Shown in pieces: positions 8,234 through 16,538 of a stretch of 64,000 nucleotides of DNA. The notes beneath the pieces were generated by a model. The model ran no database searches, was not told the DNA's origin, and saw only the letters and a program-made list of their open reading frames with translations. A program made the translations under genes and the position numbers. The DNA is from JACMNW01 sp043721855 (GTDB lineage: Bacteria > Pseudomonadota > Alphaproteobacteria > Rhodobacterales > Rhodobacteraceae), in NCBI GenBank assembly GCA_043721855.1, contig JAYSPY010000010.1, forward strand, positions 5,152-69,151. Direction: 5' to 3'. Each line of letters starts with the position of its first letter. Within the stretch, counting starts at the first letter, position 1.

Positions 8234-9514
8234 ATGAATATGCTACATCAGCCGATCGATGTAAAACCGCCAATATCTGCTTCGCCGCCCGCGCTGCGCG
8301 TGCTTGTGGTTGATGACAGCAAGGCACAGCGCAAAATCTTGTCTTTATCGCTTGCGCGTTGGGGCTATGACGTGACAGAGGCGGCTTCTGGCGAAGAGGC
8401 GCTGTTGCTGTGTCGGCAGGCAAGCTTTGATATGGTGCTCAGCGATTGGATGATGCCCGGCATGTCCGGGCTGGATTTTTGCAAGGAATTTCGCCTGCTT
8501 CCGCGCGAAGGTTATGGTTATTTCATTCTGCTTACATCGAAATCCGAAAAGGCAGAAATTGCTGATGGCCTGCATGGCGGTGCCGATGATTTTCTGACCA
8601 AACCCGTGAGCCCGGACGAATTGCGTGCACGCCTGCGCGCCGGTGAGCGTATTTTAGGCATGCAACAGGAATTGGTCGAAAAAAACCGATTGGTTGGGTC
8701 GACCCTGCTGGAATTGCAAAAGCTGTATGATTCCCTTGACCGCGACCTGATAGAGGCGCGCAAATTGCAACAAACGCTGGTGCCAGACCGGTTTCGGGAT
8801 TTTGGCGGTGGCACGGCTGCGATGCTGTTGCGGCCATCAGGACGTGTTGGTGGTGATCTGGTCGGTTGTTTTGAAATTTCGGCCCGGCGCATTGCAGTCT
8901 ATTCGGTTGATGTGTCTGGGCATGGCGTTGCATCTGCGATGATGACGGCGCGGCTATCGGGCTTGCTGTCTGGCGGGTCGCCGGAGCAGAACATGGCGTT
9001 TAGCGTCAATAAGCATGGCAAGCGCGAAGCCTGGCCGCCGGAAATGGTGGCAGCGCGGCTGAACAAGCTGATGCTCGACGAACTTAAGGTAGAGCAATAT
9101 TTTACCATGGCCTACGCCGAAATTGATTTGGATACGGGCAAAGTTCTGTTGGTTCAGGCGGGCCACCCCTACCCAATTATTATGCGAAAATCGGGTGAGA
9201 TAGACTGTGTGGGGTTGGGCGGGTTGCCGATTGGCCTGATACCCGATGCAAGCTATCAACGCATTGAAGCAGTGCTTTCGCCGGGGGACAGGCTGATTTT
9301 GCTATCTGACGGCGTGACGGAATGCCCAAATCCACTTGGGGCAGAGTTGGGTGAAGAAGGTTTGACACAAATGCTGCACTCCTATGCTGGATTGGGCAGC
9401 TCAGACCTGCTCGAAACTTTGATCGTGGACCTTGTGGCGTTTCATGGCGGGCCGGATTTCCCTGACGACGTTTCCGGAATGGTGTTTGATTTTAATAACT
9501 TAACGCCGCATTAG
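8234..9514 (+). CDS. Response regulator with C-terminal PP2C/SpoIIE-type serine phosphatase
   Basis: A 426-residue cytosolic signalling protein. The receiver domain (residues 22-140) has the acidic pair D27/D28, the phospho-acceptor D71 in SDWMMPGMSG, and the conserved Lys in DDFLTKPVSP. A helical linker (about 150-195, ending IEARKLQQTLVP) leads to an RsbU/SpoIIE-like phosphatase domain with GGDLVGCF and YSVDVSGHGVASAMMTARLS, which carry the metal-binding aspartates, and LLSDGVTECPN near the end. Phosphorylation of D71 should control dephosphorylation of a Ser/Thr phosphoprotein, as in partner-switching systems. No anti-sigma or anti-anti-sigma gene is nearby. Start 8234 is chosen for its GAAGGA site; an in-frame ATG lies 28 codons upstream. 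Confidence 0.9.
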   Translation: MNMLHQPIDVKPPISASPPALRVLVVDDSKAQRKILSLSLARWGYDVTEAASGEEALLLCRQASFDMVLSDWMMPGMSGLDFCKEFRLLPREGYGYFILLTSKSEKAEIADGLHGGADDFLTKPVSPDELRARLRAGERILGMQQELVEKNRLVGSTLLELQKLYDSLDRDLIEARKLQQTLVPDRFRDFGGGTAAMLLRPSGRVGGDLVGCFEISARRIAVYSVDVSGHGVASAMMTARLSGLLSGGSPEQNMAFSVNKHGKREAWPPEMVAARLNKLMLDELKVEQYFTMAYAEIDLDTGKVLLVQAGHPYPIIMRKSGEIDCVGLGGLPIGLIPDASYQRIEAVLSPGDRLILLSDGVTECPNPLGAELGEEGLTQMLHSYAGLGSSDLLETLIVDLVAFHGGPDFPDDVSGMVFDFNNLTPH

Positions 9515-9952
9515 GGTTTTTGCATAGGCGTCAAGCATTGCATTGTCCCCCGGATTACCCAGCTGATCAAGCGCTTGGGGGATGGTCATCCAAACTGCCA
9601 AATGGCCTGCTTCCGTTGGCGGGCCAAGACGATAAATCGGTCTGGCCAAATACACGGTGCATAGCTTTTCCGCCCAAAACCCGTAGTCAGGCATATAGGT
9701 AAATCGCCGAAATGCGCCGAAACGGCGCGTAATCGCAATCTTCCAGCCGGTTTCTTCAAGCACTTCGCGGTGCAGCGCCGCAATCGGGTGTTCGCCCGGA
9801 TCAATGCCGCCACCCGGCAATTGATATTCTGGCTCTGGCTCGGCCTGGTGCGTGGCCAGGATCATGTTGTCGCGCGCCAAAATGGCATAGACCCCCGGCC
9901 TGCGCTTGTAATTTTGGCCCGGTTTCACAGGCTCGCCGTACCGTCGGATCAT
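9500..9952 (-). CDS. NUDIX hydrolase
   Basis: A 150-residue NUDIX pyrophosphatase. The Nudix box reads LPGGGIDPGEHPIAALHREV then LEETGW, giving the full GX5EX7REVXEEXGW pattern with the catalytic glutamates. A basic N-terminus (MIRRYGEPVKPGQNYKRRPG) precedes the first strand. The start at 9952 sits behind AAGGGGG; an earlier in-frame ATG lies within that site's leader. The substrate cannot be told. Its 3' end overlaps the end of the convergent phosphatase gene by 15 bp. It is divergent from the Hsp33 gene. Confidence 0.88.
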   Translation of the reverse strand: MIRRYGEPVKPGQNYKRRPGVYAILARDNMILATHQAEPEPEYQLPGGGIDPGEHPIAALHREVLEETGWKIAITRRFGAFRRFTYMPDYGFWAEKLCTVYLARPIYRLGPPTEAGHLAVWMTIPQALDQLGNPGDNAMLDAYAKTLMRR

Positions 9953-10027
9953 GCCGCCCCCTTGGACCATAGGTTGCCGCGCCTATATAGTCGCGGTATG
10001 CCAAAGTTGGCACACCAAGGAAACCCC

Positions 10028-11029
10028 ATGACCACCGGATCACAAATCGCTTGGGACGATACCGTCCTGCCCTTTCAGCTTGATCGCAGCAATATTCGCG
10101 GCCGCGTCGTGCGGCTGGACGGTGTTTTGCAGCAGGTTTTAAAGCAACACACCTATCCGACACAGATCGAAGCTTTGGTTGCAGAGGCGGCATTGATCAC
10201 CTCGCTTATCGGGCAGATGATCAAACTGCGTTGGAAACTGTCGTTGCAAATTCGCGGCTCTGGCCCGGTGCGGTTGATTGCGACTGATTATTATGGCCCA
10301 ACCGAAGATGGCCAACCTGCCCGCATCCGTGCCTATGCAGGGTTTGAGGCCGGTGATCTTGTGCCGGGGGCCAACCCGTTCAGTATGATCGGCGATGGAT
10401 ATTTCGCCATTTTGATTGATCAGGGCGAAGGCACGGTTCCCTATCAAGGCATCACGCCCATTGCAGGTGGTTCGCTTTCCGCCTGTGCAGAGACGTATTT
10501 TGCGCAATCTGAACAGTTGCCAACCCGGTTTGCCGTTCGGTTTGGCCAAAACCAACTGCCCGGGCAGCCCGCATCCTGGCGCGGCGGCGCGGTGATGTTG
10601 CAACACATGCCAAAAGCATCGCCCTTTGTGGCCGCCGAAGAAGGCTCGGGTGAGGGCGGTTTGCTGACCCATGGCGATATCCTGGCTGGTGACGAGGGCG
10701 AAAACTGGACCCGGGCGAATGCGCTTCTGGATACGGTGGAGGACATTGAACTGATCGGGCCCACTGTGCAGCCAACGGATTTGCTGGTGCGCCTGTTTCA
10801 TGAGGAAAGCCCGCGCGTCTATGATGCGCAACCAATCAGGTTTGGCTGTTCGTGTTCGCCGGACCACGTCCGCAATTCTCTGTCGATTTATGCCGCCGAC
10901 GATATTGCCGAAATGACCACGCCCGAGGGGATCGTGACAGCCGATTGCCAGTTTTGCGGTGCGCATTATGAATTTGATCCGCAGTCTTTGGGCGTTGCAG
11001 CCGATCCGGTGCAGGGCAATGTCAGTTGA
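10028..11029 (+). CDS. hslO: Redox-regulated chaperone Hsp33
   Basis: Cytosolic holdase that becomes active when oxidation releases its zinc. The 333-residue product has the zinc cysteines C274 and C276 (FGCSCSPDHV) and C307 and C310 (DCQFCGAHYEFD), the classical CxC...CxxC arrangement. The N-terminal substrate-binding half includes LRWKLSLQIRGSGPVRLIAT. The AAGGA site 7 bases before the ATG at 10028 decides the start, since the frame is open far upstream. It opens a tightly packed + strand run with the CoA-type NUDIX, CCA transferase, ABC and methyltransferase genes. The next start overlaps its end by 11 bp, so the genes are probably co-transcribed. Confidence 0.95.
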   Translation: MTTGSQIAWDDTVLPFQLDRSNIRGRVVRLDGVLQQVLKQHTYPTQIEALVAEAALITSLIGQMIKLRWKLSLQIRGSGPVRLIATDYYGPTEDGQPARIRAYAGFEAGDLVPGANPFSMIGDGYFAILIDQGEGTVPYQGITPIAGGSLSACAETYFAQSEQLPTRFAVRFGQNQLPGQPASWRGGAVMLQHMPKASPFVAAEEGSGEGGLLTHGDILAGDEGENWTRANALLDTVEDIELIGPTVQPTDLLVRLFHEESPRVYDAQPIRFGCSCSPDHVRNSLSIYAADDIAEMTTPEGIVTADCQFCGAHYEFDPQSLGVAADPVQGNVS

Positions 11030-11615
11030 TGTTGCCCGCATTCGCGCAGCTTTGGGTGCCGTGCGGGTGCAATCGTCGGATTTTGACCTGAATCCGCCAC
11101 ATGTGTTGCAAACCGGTCGCGCGCGTCAGCCAGCCGCCGTGTTGATTGGCTTATGGGACAGGCCGGGTGGTGCAACCGTGATATTGACAAAGCGCGCACG
11201 GCATTTGTTGCATCATCCGGGGCAGATAGCGTTTCCCGGCGGCAAGGTTGATCAAAGCGATGCCGACCACCAAGCCTGCGCCTTGCGGGAGGCTTTCGAA
11301 GAAATCGGGCTACCGCCAAGCCTGGTGCAGATCATGGGCTGTCTGCCCGCGCATGAAACTGTGACGGGCTTTCAGATAACCCCGGTTTTGGGCCATATCA
11401 GAGCCGATTTTACCCCCGTCATGCAATCCGCCGAAGTGGAAGAGGTTTTTACCGTGCCGCTGCAACACGTTTTCAATCTTGCAAATTACCGCATTGAACG
11501 CAGGCTTTGGCGCGGCGGATGGCGGCATTTCTATGCGGTACCCTACGGGCCCTATTACATTTGGGGTGCCACAGCGCGTATCTTGCGCGGGTTGGCGGAA
11601 AGGATGGCGCAATGA
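11019..11615 (+). CDS. CoA pyrophosphatase-type NUDIX hydrolase
   Basis: A 198-residue NUDIX protein of the NudL/YeaB kind, which in studied members splits CoA or its derivatives. The region RHLLHHPGQIAFPGGKVDQS is the typical lead-in of this subgroup. The box continues DADHQACALREAFEEIGLPP, with the REAFEE glutamates. GCLPAHETVTGFQITPVLG further on also matches the subgroup. The start at 11019 lies inside the end of hslO, with AGGG just before, so translation is probably coupled. The next gene overlaps its stop by 4 bp. Confidence 0.9.
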   Translation: MSVDVARIRAALGAVRVQSSDFDLNPPHVLQTGRARQPAAVLIGLWDRPGGATVILTKRARHLLHHPGQIAFPGGKVDQSDADHQACALREAFEEIGLPPSLVQIMGCLPAHETVTGFQITPVLGHIRADFTPVMQSAEVEEVFTVPLQHVFNLANYRIERRLWRGGWRHFYAVPYGPYYIWGATARILRGLAERMAQ

Positions 11616-12754
11616 AAGTTTCAGGCGCCTGGCTGAACGATGAAGGCGCGCAATCTTTGTTGCGGGCACTGGTTGCGTCTGGTCATCGCGGCCTTTTCGT
11701 TGGCGGTTGCGTGCGCAATGCCATTCTCGGGGTGCCGGTTGGGGATATTGATATTGCGACCGATGCCTTGCCGGAAACAGTCATCAAAATTGCCAAAGAG
11801 GCTGGCTTTCGCGCGATCCCAACCGGCATTGATCATGGCACTGTTACGGTGATCGCGGGTGGAATATTACATGAGGTAACGACGCTGCGCCGTGATGTGC
11901 AAACCGATGGCCGCCACGCGATTGTGGCCTTTTCCGGCGATATTGCCGAAGATGCGGCGCGGCGCGATTTCACCATGAACGCGCTGTACGCGCAGGCTGA
12001 TGGCACTGTACTTGACCCTCTGAGCGGGTTGCCGGACCTTATGGCGCGGCGTGTCCGGTTTGTCGGCGATGCAAATGCCCGCATCGTCGAGGACCACTTG
12101 CGTATATTGCGATTTTTCAGGTTTCACGCGATTTACGGCGATCCGGCGCACGGCATTGATGCAGATGGATTGGCGGCCTGTGCTGCCAATTTGGCAGGGT
12201 TAGACACGCTTTCCCGAGACCGGGTCGGGGCAGAAATGATCAAACTGATGGCAGGTTTTGATCCCGCTCCGGCATTGTCGGCCATGGAACACGTGGGCGT
12301 TCTGTCGCGCGTATTGCCGGGGGCGACTGCCCGTTTTGTGCCGATCCTGGTGCATGTTGAGGAAGCTGCGCCGCGAAGCTGGCTTTGCAGGCTGGCTGTT
12401 TTGGGGGGTGAGGATGCTGTTGCCAATCTGCGGCTAAGCCGGGCTGCGACCGCGACGCTTGGTCAAATTCGTGAGGGAATGGCAAGCATGGTCCCTGCAG
12501 ATGCGCTGGGCTGGCTACACGGCGTGGCAGTTGCTGGCGATATTTTACACGCGCGGGCGGCGCTGTTTGAGGTACCTTTGCCCAGCTGTTGGCACGATCA
12601 GGCTGTGCGAGGGGCTGCAGCCTGCTTCCCCGTCTCTGCCGGCGATTTGATGCCAAAATTGCAAGGTCCGGCGCTTGGAGAAGCGTTGAAATCCCTGCAA
12701 GCACGCTGGCTTTCATCGGGACTTTGTCTGACAAAGGCCGAACTTTTGGCCTGA
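11612..12754 (+). CDS. CCA tRNA nucleotidyltransferase / poly(A) polymerase family
   Basis: Adds or repairs the 3' CCA of tRNA. The 380-residue class II nucleotidyltransferase has the catalytic motif FVGGCVRNAILG then VPVGDIDIATDA, with metal-binding D45 and D47. RRDFTMNALYAQADG, the flexible-loop/ribose segment DPLSGLPDLMARRVRFVGDA, and EDHLRILRFFRFHAIYG, the base-reading helix region, follow. The C-terminal third is more divergent. The start at 11612 forms an ATGA overlap with the NUDIX gene and has AAGGA upstream. Position in the run suggests shared transcription with Hsp33. A poly(A) polymerase role cannot be excluded from sequence alone, but one CCA enzyme of this form is usual in the group. 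Confidence 0.92.
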   Translation: MKVSGAWLNDEGAQSLLRALVASGHRGLFVGGCVRNAILGVPVGDIDIATDALPETVIKIAKEAGFRAIPTGIDHGTVTVIAGGILHEVTTLRRDVQTDGRHAIVAFSGDIAEDAARRDFTMNALYAQADGTVLDPLSGLPDLMARRVRFVGDANARIVEDHLRILRFFRFHAIYGDPAHGIDADGLAACAANLAGLDTLSRDRVGAEMIKLMAGFDPAPALSAMEHVGVLSRVLPGATARFVPILVHVEEAAPRSWLCRLAVLGGEDAVANLRLSRAATATLGQIREGMASMVPADALGWLHGVAVAGDILHARAALFEVPLPSCWHDQAVRGAAACFPVSAGDLMPKLQGPALGEALKSLQARWLSSGLCLTKAELLA

Positions 12755-12828
12755 GCCGGCGGTCAGAGGTTTTCCTTTCCGTTCATTCGGGTTATGTCCA
12801 ATCTTCATCAAACCAGAGGTATATTGAA

Positions 12829-14676
12829 GTGTTTCGCTTCTTTGAAACTCTCGTTGACCCTTACGGTCCTTACGAGCAGACAGACACGCCACCCCGGCGG
12901 CTTTGGCCATTCCTGCGGGACTATGTTCGCCCGTTTCGAGCGGTTTTTGCTGTGACCGCGGTGCTGTCTTTTCTGGTGGCGGCAGGTGACGTGGCGTTGA
13001 TCTGGTATGTCGGGCGATTGGTCGACGTGTTGGCCACCGGCGCGCCGCAGATGGTTTGGCGCGAATATGGCACCGAAATTTTGCTGGTTGGACTGGCCAT
13101 TTTGATTGTGCGGCCGATTTTGGCAGGTGCTGATGTGGCCTTGCTGCACAACACGATTCTGCCAAACTTTGGCACCATGATCCGTTGGCGGGCGCATGCG
13201 CATGTGTTGCGCCAGCCGGTTGGATGGTTCGAATCCGATTTTGCGGGCCGGATTTCGAACCGCATCATGCAAACACCGCCTGCCGCCGGCGATGCCGTTT
13301 TCCAGACGTTCGATGCGGTTACGTTCGCCGTAGTTACTATCATTGGTGCCGCGGCGGTGTTGGGTGAGGCCGACGCACGGCTTATTTTGCCCTTGGCAAT
13401 TTGGTTTGCGCTTTATGCCATGCTGGTGCGTTGGACGCTCCGGCGTGCCGGGCCTGCATCAAAGGCATCGTCTGATGCGCGGTCTGCCGTGACCGGGCGG
13501 GTGGTGGATGCCTATACCAACATTCATTCAGTCAAGCTGTTTGCGCATCACGACCGTGAGCTGGCTTACGCAAAAGAAAAGATCGAGGACGCGCGGCAAA
13601 CCTTTATGTTCGAGATGCGCATTGTCACCAAGATGGATGTGGCGCTGACGGTGCTGAATGGCTTTTTGATCATTGCCATCACAGGCTTTGCGATGCTGCT
13701 GTGGTATCATGGTCAGGCAAGCGTCGGCACCGTTGCCGCCGCCACTGCGTTGGTGCTGCGGCTGAACAACATGACCTATTGGGTGATGTGGGCCACCACC
13801 AATCTGGTGCAATCGCTGGGCGTTGTGGCCGAAGGCATGGAAACGATTGCCCAGCCGATTGCTTTGGTTGACAAGCCCGGTGCGACGGCAATCAGCCTGA
13901 CCGAAGGCAAGATCGAACTGCGCGACGTATCGCATCATTATGGGCGCGGGTCGGGTGGCCTGCAGGGGTTGAACCTTACGATCAATCCCGGCGAAAAGGT
14001 TGGCGTGATTGGGCGGTCTGGGGCGGGTAAATCGACCCTCGTCAAGCTGATTTTGCGGTTTTATGACCCCGAGGCGGGGCACATCCTGATCGACAACCAG
14101 AATATTCTGGACATGACGCAAGAAAGCCTGCGTCGCCAAATTGGCATGGTGCAACAAGACAGCAGCCTGCTGCACCGGTCTGTGCGTGACAACATTCTGT
14201 ATGGCAAACCGGACGCGACAGAAGCACAAATGATCGCGGCGGCAAAACATGCCGAAGCGCATGAGTTCATTCTGACACTGAAAGACCCCGAGGGGCGCAC
14301 AGGTTACGATGCCCATGTTGGCGAACGCGGCGTGAAGCTGTCTGGCGGGCAGCGCCAACGCGTGGGTCTGGCGCGGGTCATCTTGAAAGATGCGCCCATC
14401 CTGATTTTGGATGAGGCGACATCTGCGCTGGATTCCGAAGTGGAAGCCGCCATTCAAGACACGCTTTACGGCGTGATGCAGGGCAAAACCGTGATTGCGA
14501 TTGCGCACCGGCTTTCCACCATTTCCGCGATGGATCGCATCATTGTGCTTGATAATGGTCAGGTCGAGGAAACCGGAACGCATGCGCAGTTGTTGGCCAA
14601 GGGCGGGCTATATGCCCGGTTCTGGGCGCGCCAATCGGGCGGGTTCATTGGCATTGAAGAGGATGCGGCTGAATGA
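12829..14676 (+). CDS. ABC exporter half-transporter (permease-ATPase fusion), first of pair
   Basis: A 615-residue type I ABC exporter half-molecule for the inner membrane. The transmembrane domain spans about residues 30-330 with six predicted helices. The ATPase part has Walker A IGRSGAGKST, signature KLSGGQRQRVGLARV, and Walker B PILILDEATSALDSE. I use the GTG at 12829 (VFRFFETLVDPYGPYEQ), because relatives begin with that segment and AGAGG lies 9 bases upstream; the open frame continues back into the CCA gene but does not look like protein of this family. Its stop overlaps the second half-transporter by ATGA, so a heterodimer is likely. The substrate is unknown. Confidence 0.92.
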   Translation: MFRFFETLVDPYGPYEQTDTPPRRLWPFLRDYVRPFRAVFAVTAVLSFLVAAGDVALIWYVGRLVDVLATGAPQMVWREYGTEILLVGLAILIVRPILAGADVALLHNTILPNFGTMIRWRAHAHVLRQPVGWFESDFAGRISNRIMQTPPAAGDAVFQTFDAVTFAVVTIIGAAAVLGEADARLILPLAIWFALYAMLVRWTLRRAGPASKASSDARSAVTGRVVDAYTNIHSVKLFAHHDRELAYAKEKIEDARQTFMFEMRIVTKMDVALTVLNGFLIIAITGFAMLLWYHGQASVGTVAAATALVLRLNNMTYWVMWATTNLVQSLGVVAEGMETIAQPIALVDKPGATAISLTEGKIELRDVSHHYGRGSGGLQGLNLTINPGEKVGVIGRSGAGKSTLVKLILRFYDPEAGHILIDNQNILDMTQESLRRQIGMVQQDSSLLHRSVRDNILYGKPDATEAQMIAAAKHAEAHEFILTLKDPEGRTGYDAHVGERGVKLSGGQRQRVGLARVILKDAPILILDEATSALDSEVEAAIQDTLYGVMQGKTVIAIAHRLSTISAMDRIIVLDNGQVEETGTHAQLLAKGGLYARFWARQSGGFIGIEEDAAE

Positions 14677-16538
14677 AGGCCTCGATCGAAAAATTCTTGA
14701 TGCGACTTGGCAATCTGATCGACGCGTTCCGCCCCGCCAATGGCCCGCCGCCACAATCTTTGTGGCCGTTTATGCAGTGGAGCCTGAGCGGGTCTTGGCC
14801 GATGCTGTGGCTGTCTGGCATTATTTCGGCGGTTGCCGGGGCAAGCGAGGTTGTATCGGCGCTTATCCTTGGCTGGGTGATAGATGCGGCGGTAAATTCC
14901 GGGCCATCGGCGTTTTTCGCTGATAACATGATGTTATTGCTGGGTTTTGTTGTATTTTACCTTGTGCTGCGTCCGCTGGCCTTTGGTGTATCAGCGGCCT
15001 CAAACGGCATTATCGTGGGGCCAAATGTGCTGCCTCTGGTGCTTAGTCGGTTGCACCGCTGGACGCTTGGGCAGCCGGTTACGTTCTTTGACAATGATTT
15101 CGCAGGCCGGATTGCGCAAAAACAGATGCAGGCGGCGCGGGCCACGACGGATGTGGCAACCGAGGTGATCAACACCGTGTTTTTCGCGCTGGCATCGGTG
15201 ATCGGGTCAGTCGTGTATCTGGTGGCGATAGATTATCGTGTAGCGCTGGCGCTGGCGGTGTGGCTGGTGGCATATATTTTATTGATCAAGTTTTTCATGC
15301 CGCGCATTCGCGTGAATGCCGCCGCGCGGGCAAGTTCACGGGCGATGGTCACGGGGCAGGTGGTGGATACGATCACCAATATCAAAACGGTAAAGCTGTT
15401 TGCCCATGCCGCCTATGAAGACAAGGTTGCACTGAAGGCGATGGATGTTTTCAGGGATAGATCGCTTGAGTTTGGCGTAATTTCGGCTTGGTTTCGGCTG
15501 GCGCTGATGACGCTGGCCGGGGTTCTGCCGGTGCTGTTGATCGGCGGCACAGTCGTTTTGTGGCAGCAGGGCAATGCCACGGCGGGGGCGATTGCGGCGG
15601 CGGGTGCGATTGCCATGCGCATCGCGCAAATGTCGGGCTGGGTCAGCTTTACCTTGATGTCGATCTATACCTCGATTGGCGAAGTAGAGGATGGCATGAA
15701 AACGCTGGCGGCGCCCTATGCCTTGGCTGATGCGCCAGATGCGGTTGTGCTGCCGCGCGTGGCGGGTGAGATCAGGTTTGAAGGCGCATCTTTTGCCTAC
15801 GGTCGCCAGCGTGGCGGGGTGGAAAGCGTGACGCTTACCGTGAAGGCGGGCGAAAAGCTGGGCATTGTGGGCGCGTCGGGTGCGGGGAAATCATCGCTCG
15901 TGTCACTGCTATTAAGGCTCTATGACACCGAAAATGGCCGCATTTTGATTGACAACCATGATGTGCGGGGCGTGACACAGGAAAGTTTGCGCCGCCAGAT
16001 TGGGATGGTCACGCAAGAAACGGCGATGTTCAACCGCACCGCACGCGATAACATTCTGTATGGCAGGCCGGACGCTTCAGAGCCGGATATTATAGCCGCC
16101 GCAAAGGCCGCCGAGGCGCATGAATTTATCATGCAGATGGTCGATCACAACGGGCGCAAAGGCTATGACGCCTATCTTGGCGAACGCGGGGTCAAGCTTT
16201 CTGGTGGCCAGCGCCAACGCATTGCACTTGCGCGGGCTTTCCTGAAAGACGCGCCGATTTTGGTTTTGGATGAGGCGACATCAGCGTTGGATTCAGAAGT
16301 GGAGGCATCCATCCAGGAATCCTTAGGCCGGGTGATGCAGGGCAAGACTGTGTTGGCGATTGCGCACCGCCTATCCACCATTTCGGCGATGGACCGCATT
16401 ATCGTGATGGATCAGGGCCGCATTCTGGAACAAGGGTCGCATCTGGCCTTGCTGGCAAAAGGTGGGCTATACGCGCGCTATTGGAACCGGCAGTCAGGCG
16501 GGTTCATTGGCGTTGACGATAAGGAAGCGGCTGAGTGA
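14673..16538 (+). CDS. ABC exporter half-transporter (permease-ATPase fusion), second of pair
   Basis: A 621-residue partner of the preceding gene, clearly a paralogue with the same layout. After a cytosolic start (MKASIEKFLMRLGNLIDAFR) come about six membrane helices, then Walker A VGASGAGKSS, signature KLSGGQRQRIALARA and Walker B PILVLDEATSALDSE. Both ATPase domains keep the catalytic glutamate after Walker B, so both nucleotide sites could hydrolyse ATP. Both proteins end in nearly the same tail (ARYWNRQSGGFIG here, ARFWARQSGGFIG before). It is joined by 4-bp overlaps to the genes on both sides. Export of a lipid, peptide or drug is possible; nothing in the sequence decides. Confidence 0.92.
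   Translation: MKASIEKFLMRLGNLIDAFRPANGPPPQSLWPFMQWSLSGSWPMLWLSGIISAVAGASEVVSALILGWVIDAAVNSGPSAFFADNMMLLLGFVVFYLVLRPLAFGVSAASNGIIVGPNVLPLVLSRLHRWTLGQPVTFFDNDFAGRIAQKQMQAARATTDVATEVINTVFFALASVIGSVVYLVAIDYRVALALAVWLVAYILLIKFFMPRIRVNAAARASSRAMVTGQVVDTITNIKTVKLFAHAAYEDKVALKAMDVFRDRSLEFGVISAWFRLALMTLAGVLPVLLIGGTVVLWQQGNATAGAIAAAGAIAMRIAQMSGWVSFTLMSIYTSIGEVEDGMKTLAAPYALADAPDAVVLPRVAGEIRFEGASFAYGRQRGGVESVTLTVKAGEKLGIVGASGAGKSSLVSLLLRLYDTENGRILIDNHDVRGVTQESLRRQIGMVTQETAMFNRTARDNILYGRPDASEPDIIAAAKAAEAHEFIMQMVDHNGRKGYDAYLGERGVKLSGGQRQRIALARAFLKDAPILVLDEATSALDSEVEASIQESLGRVMQGKTVLAIAHRLSTISAMDRIIVMDQGRILEQGSHLALLAKGGLYARYWNRQSGGFIGVDDKEAAE

Noticed and set aside
10139..11041. Minus-strand frame of 300 codons over hslO
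   Set aside because: Antisense to a complete Hsp33 with zinc cysteines; no homology in its own translation.
13528..14583. Long minus-strand frame (351 codons) across the first ABC half-transporter
   Set aside because: It lies antisense to intact ABC motifs, has no family resemblance and is rich in His/Gln/Arg as usual for a shadow frame in high-GC DNA.
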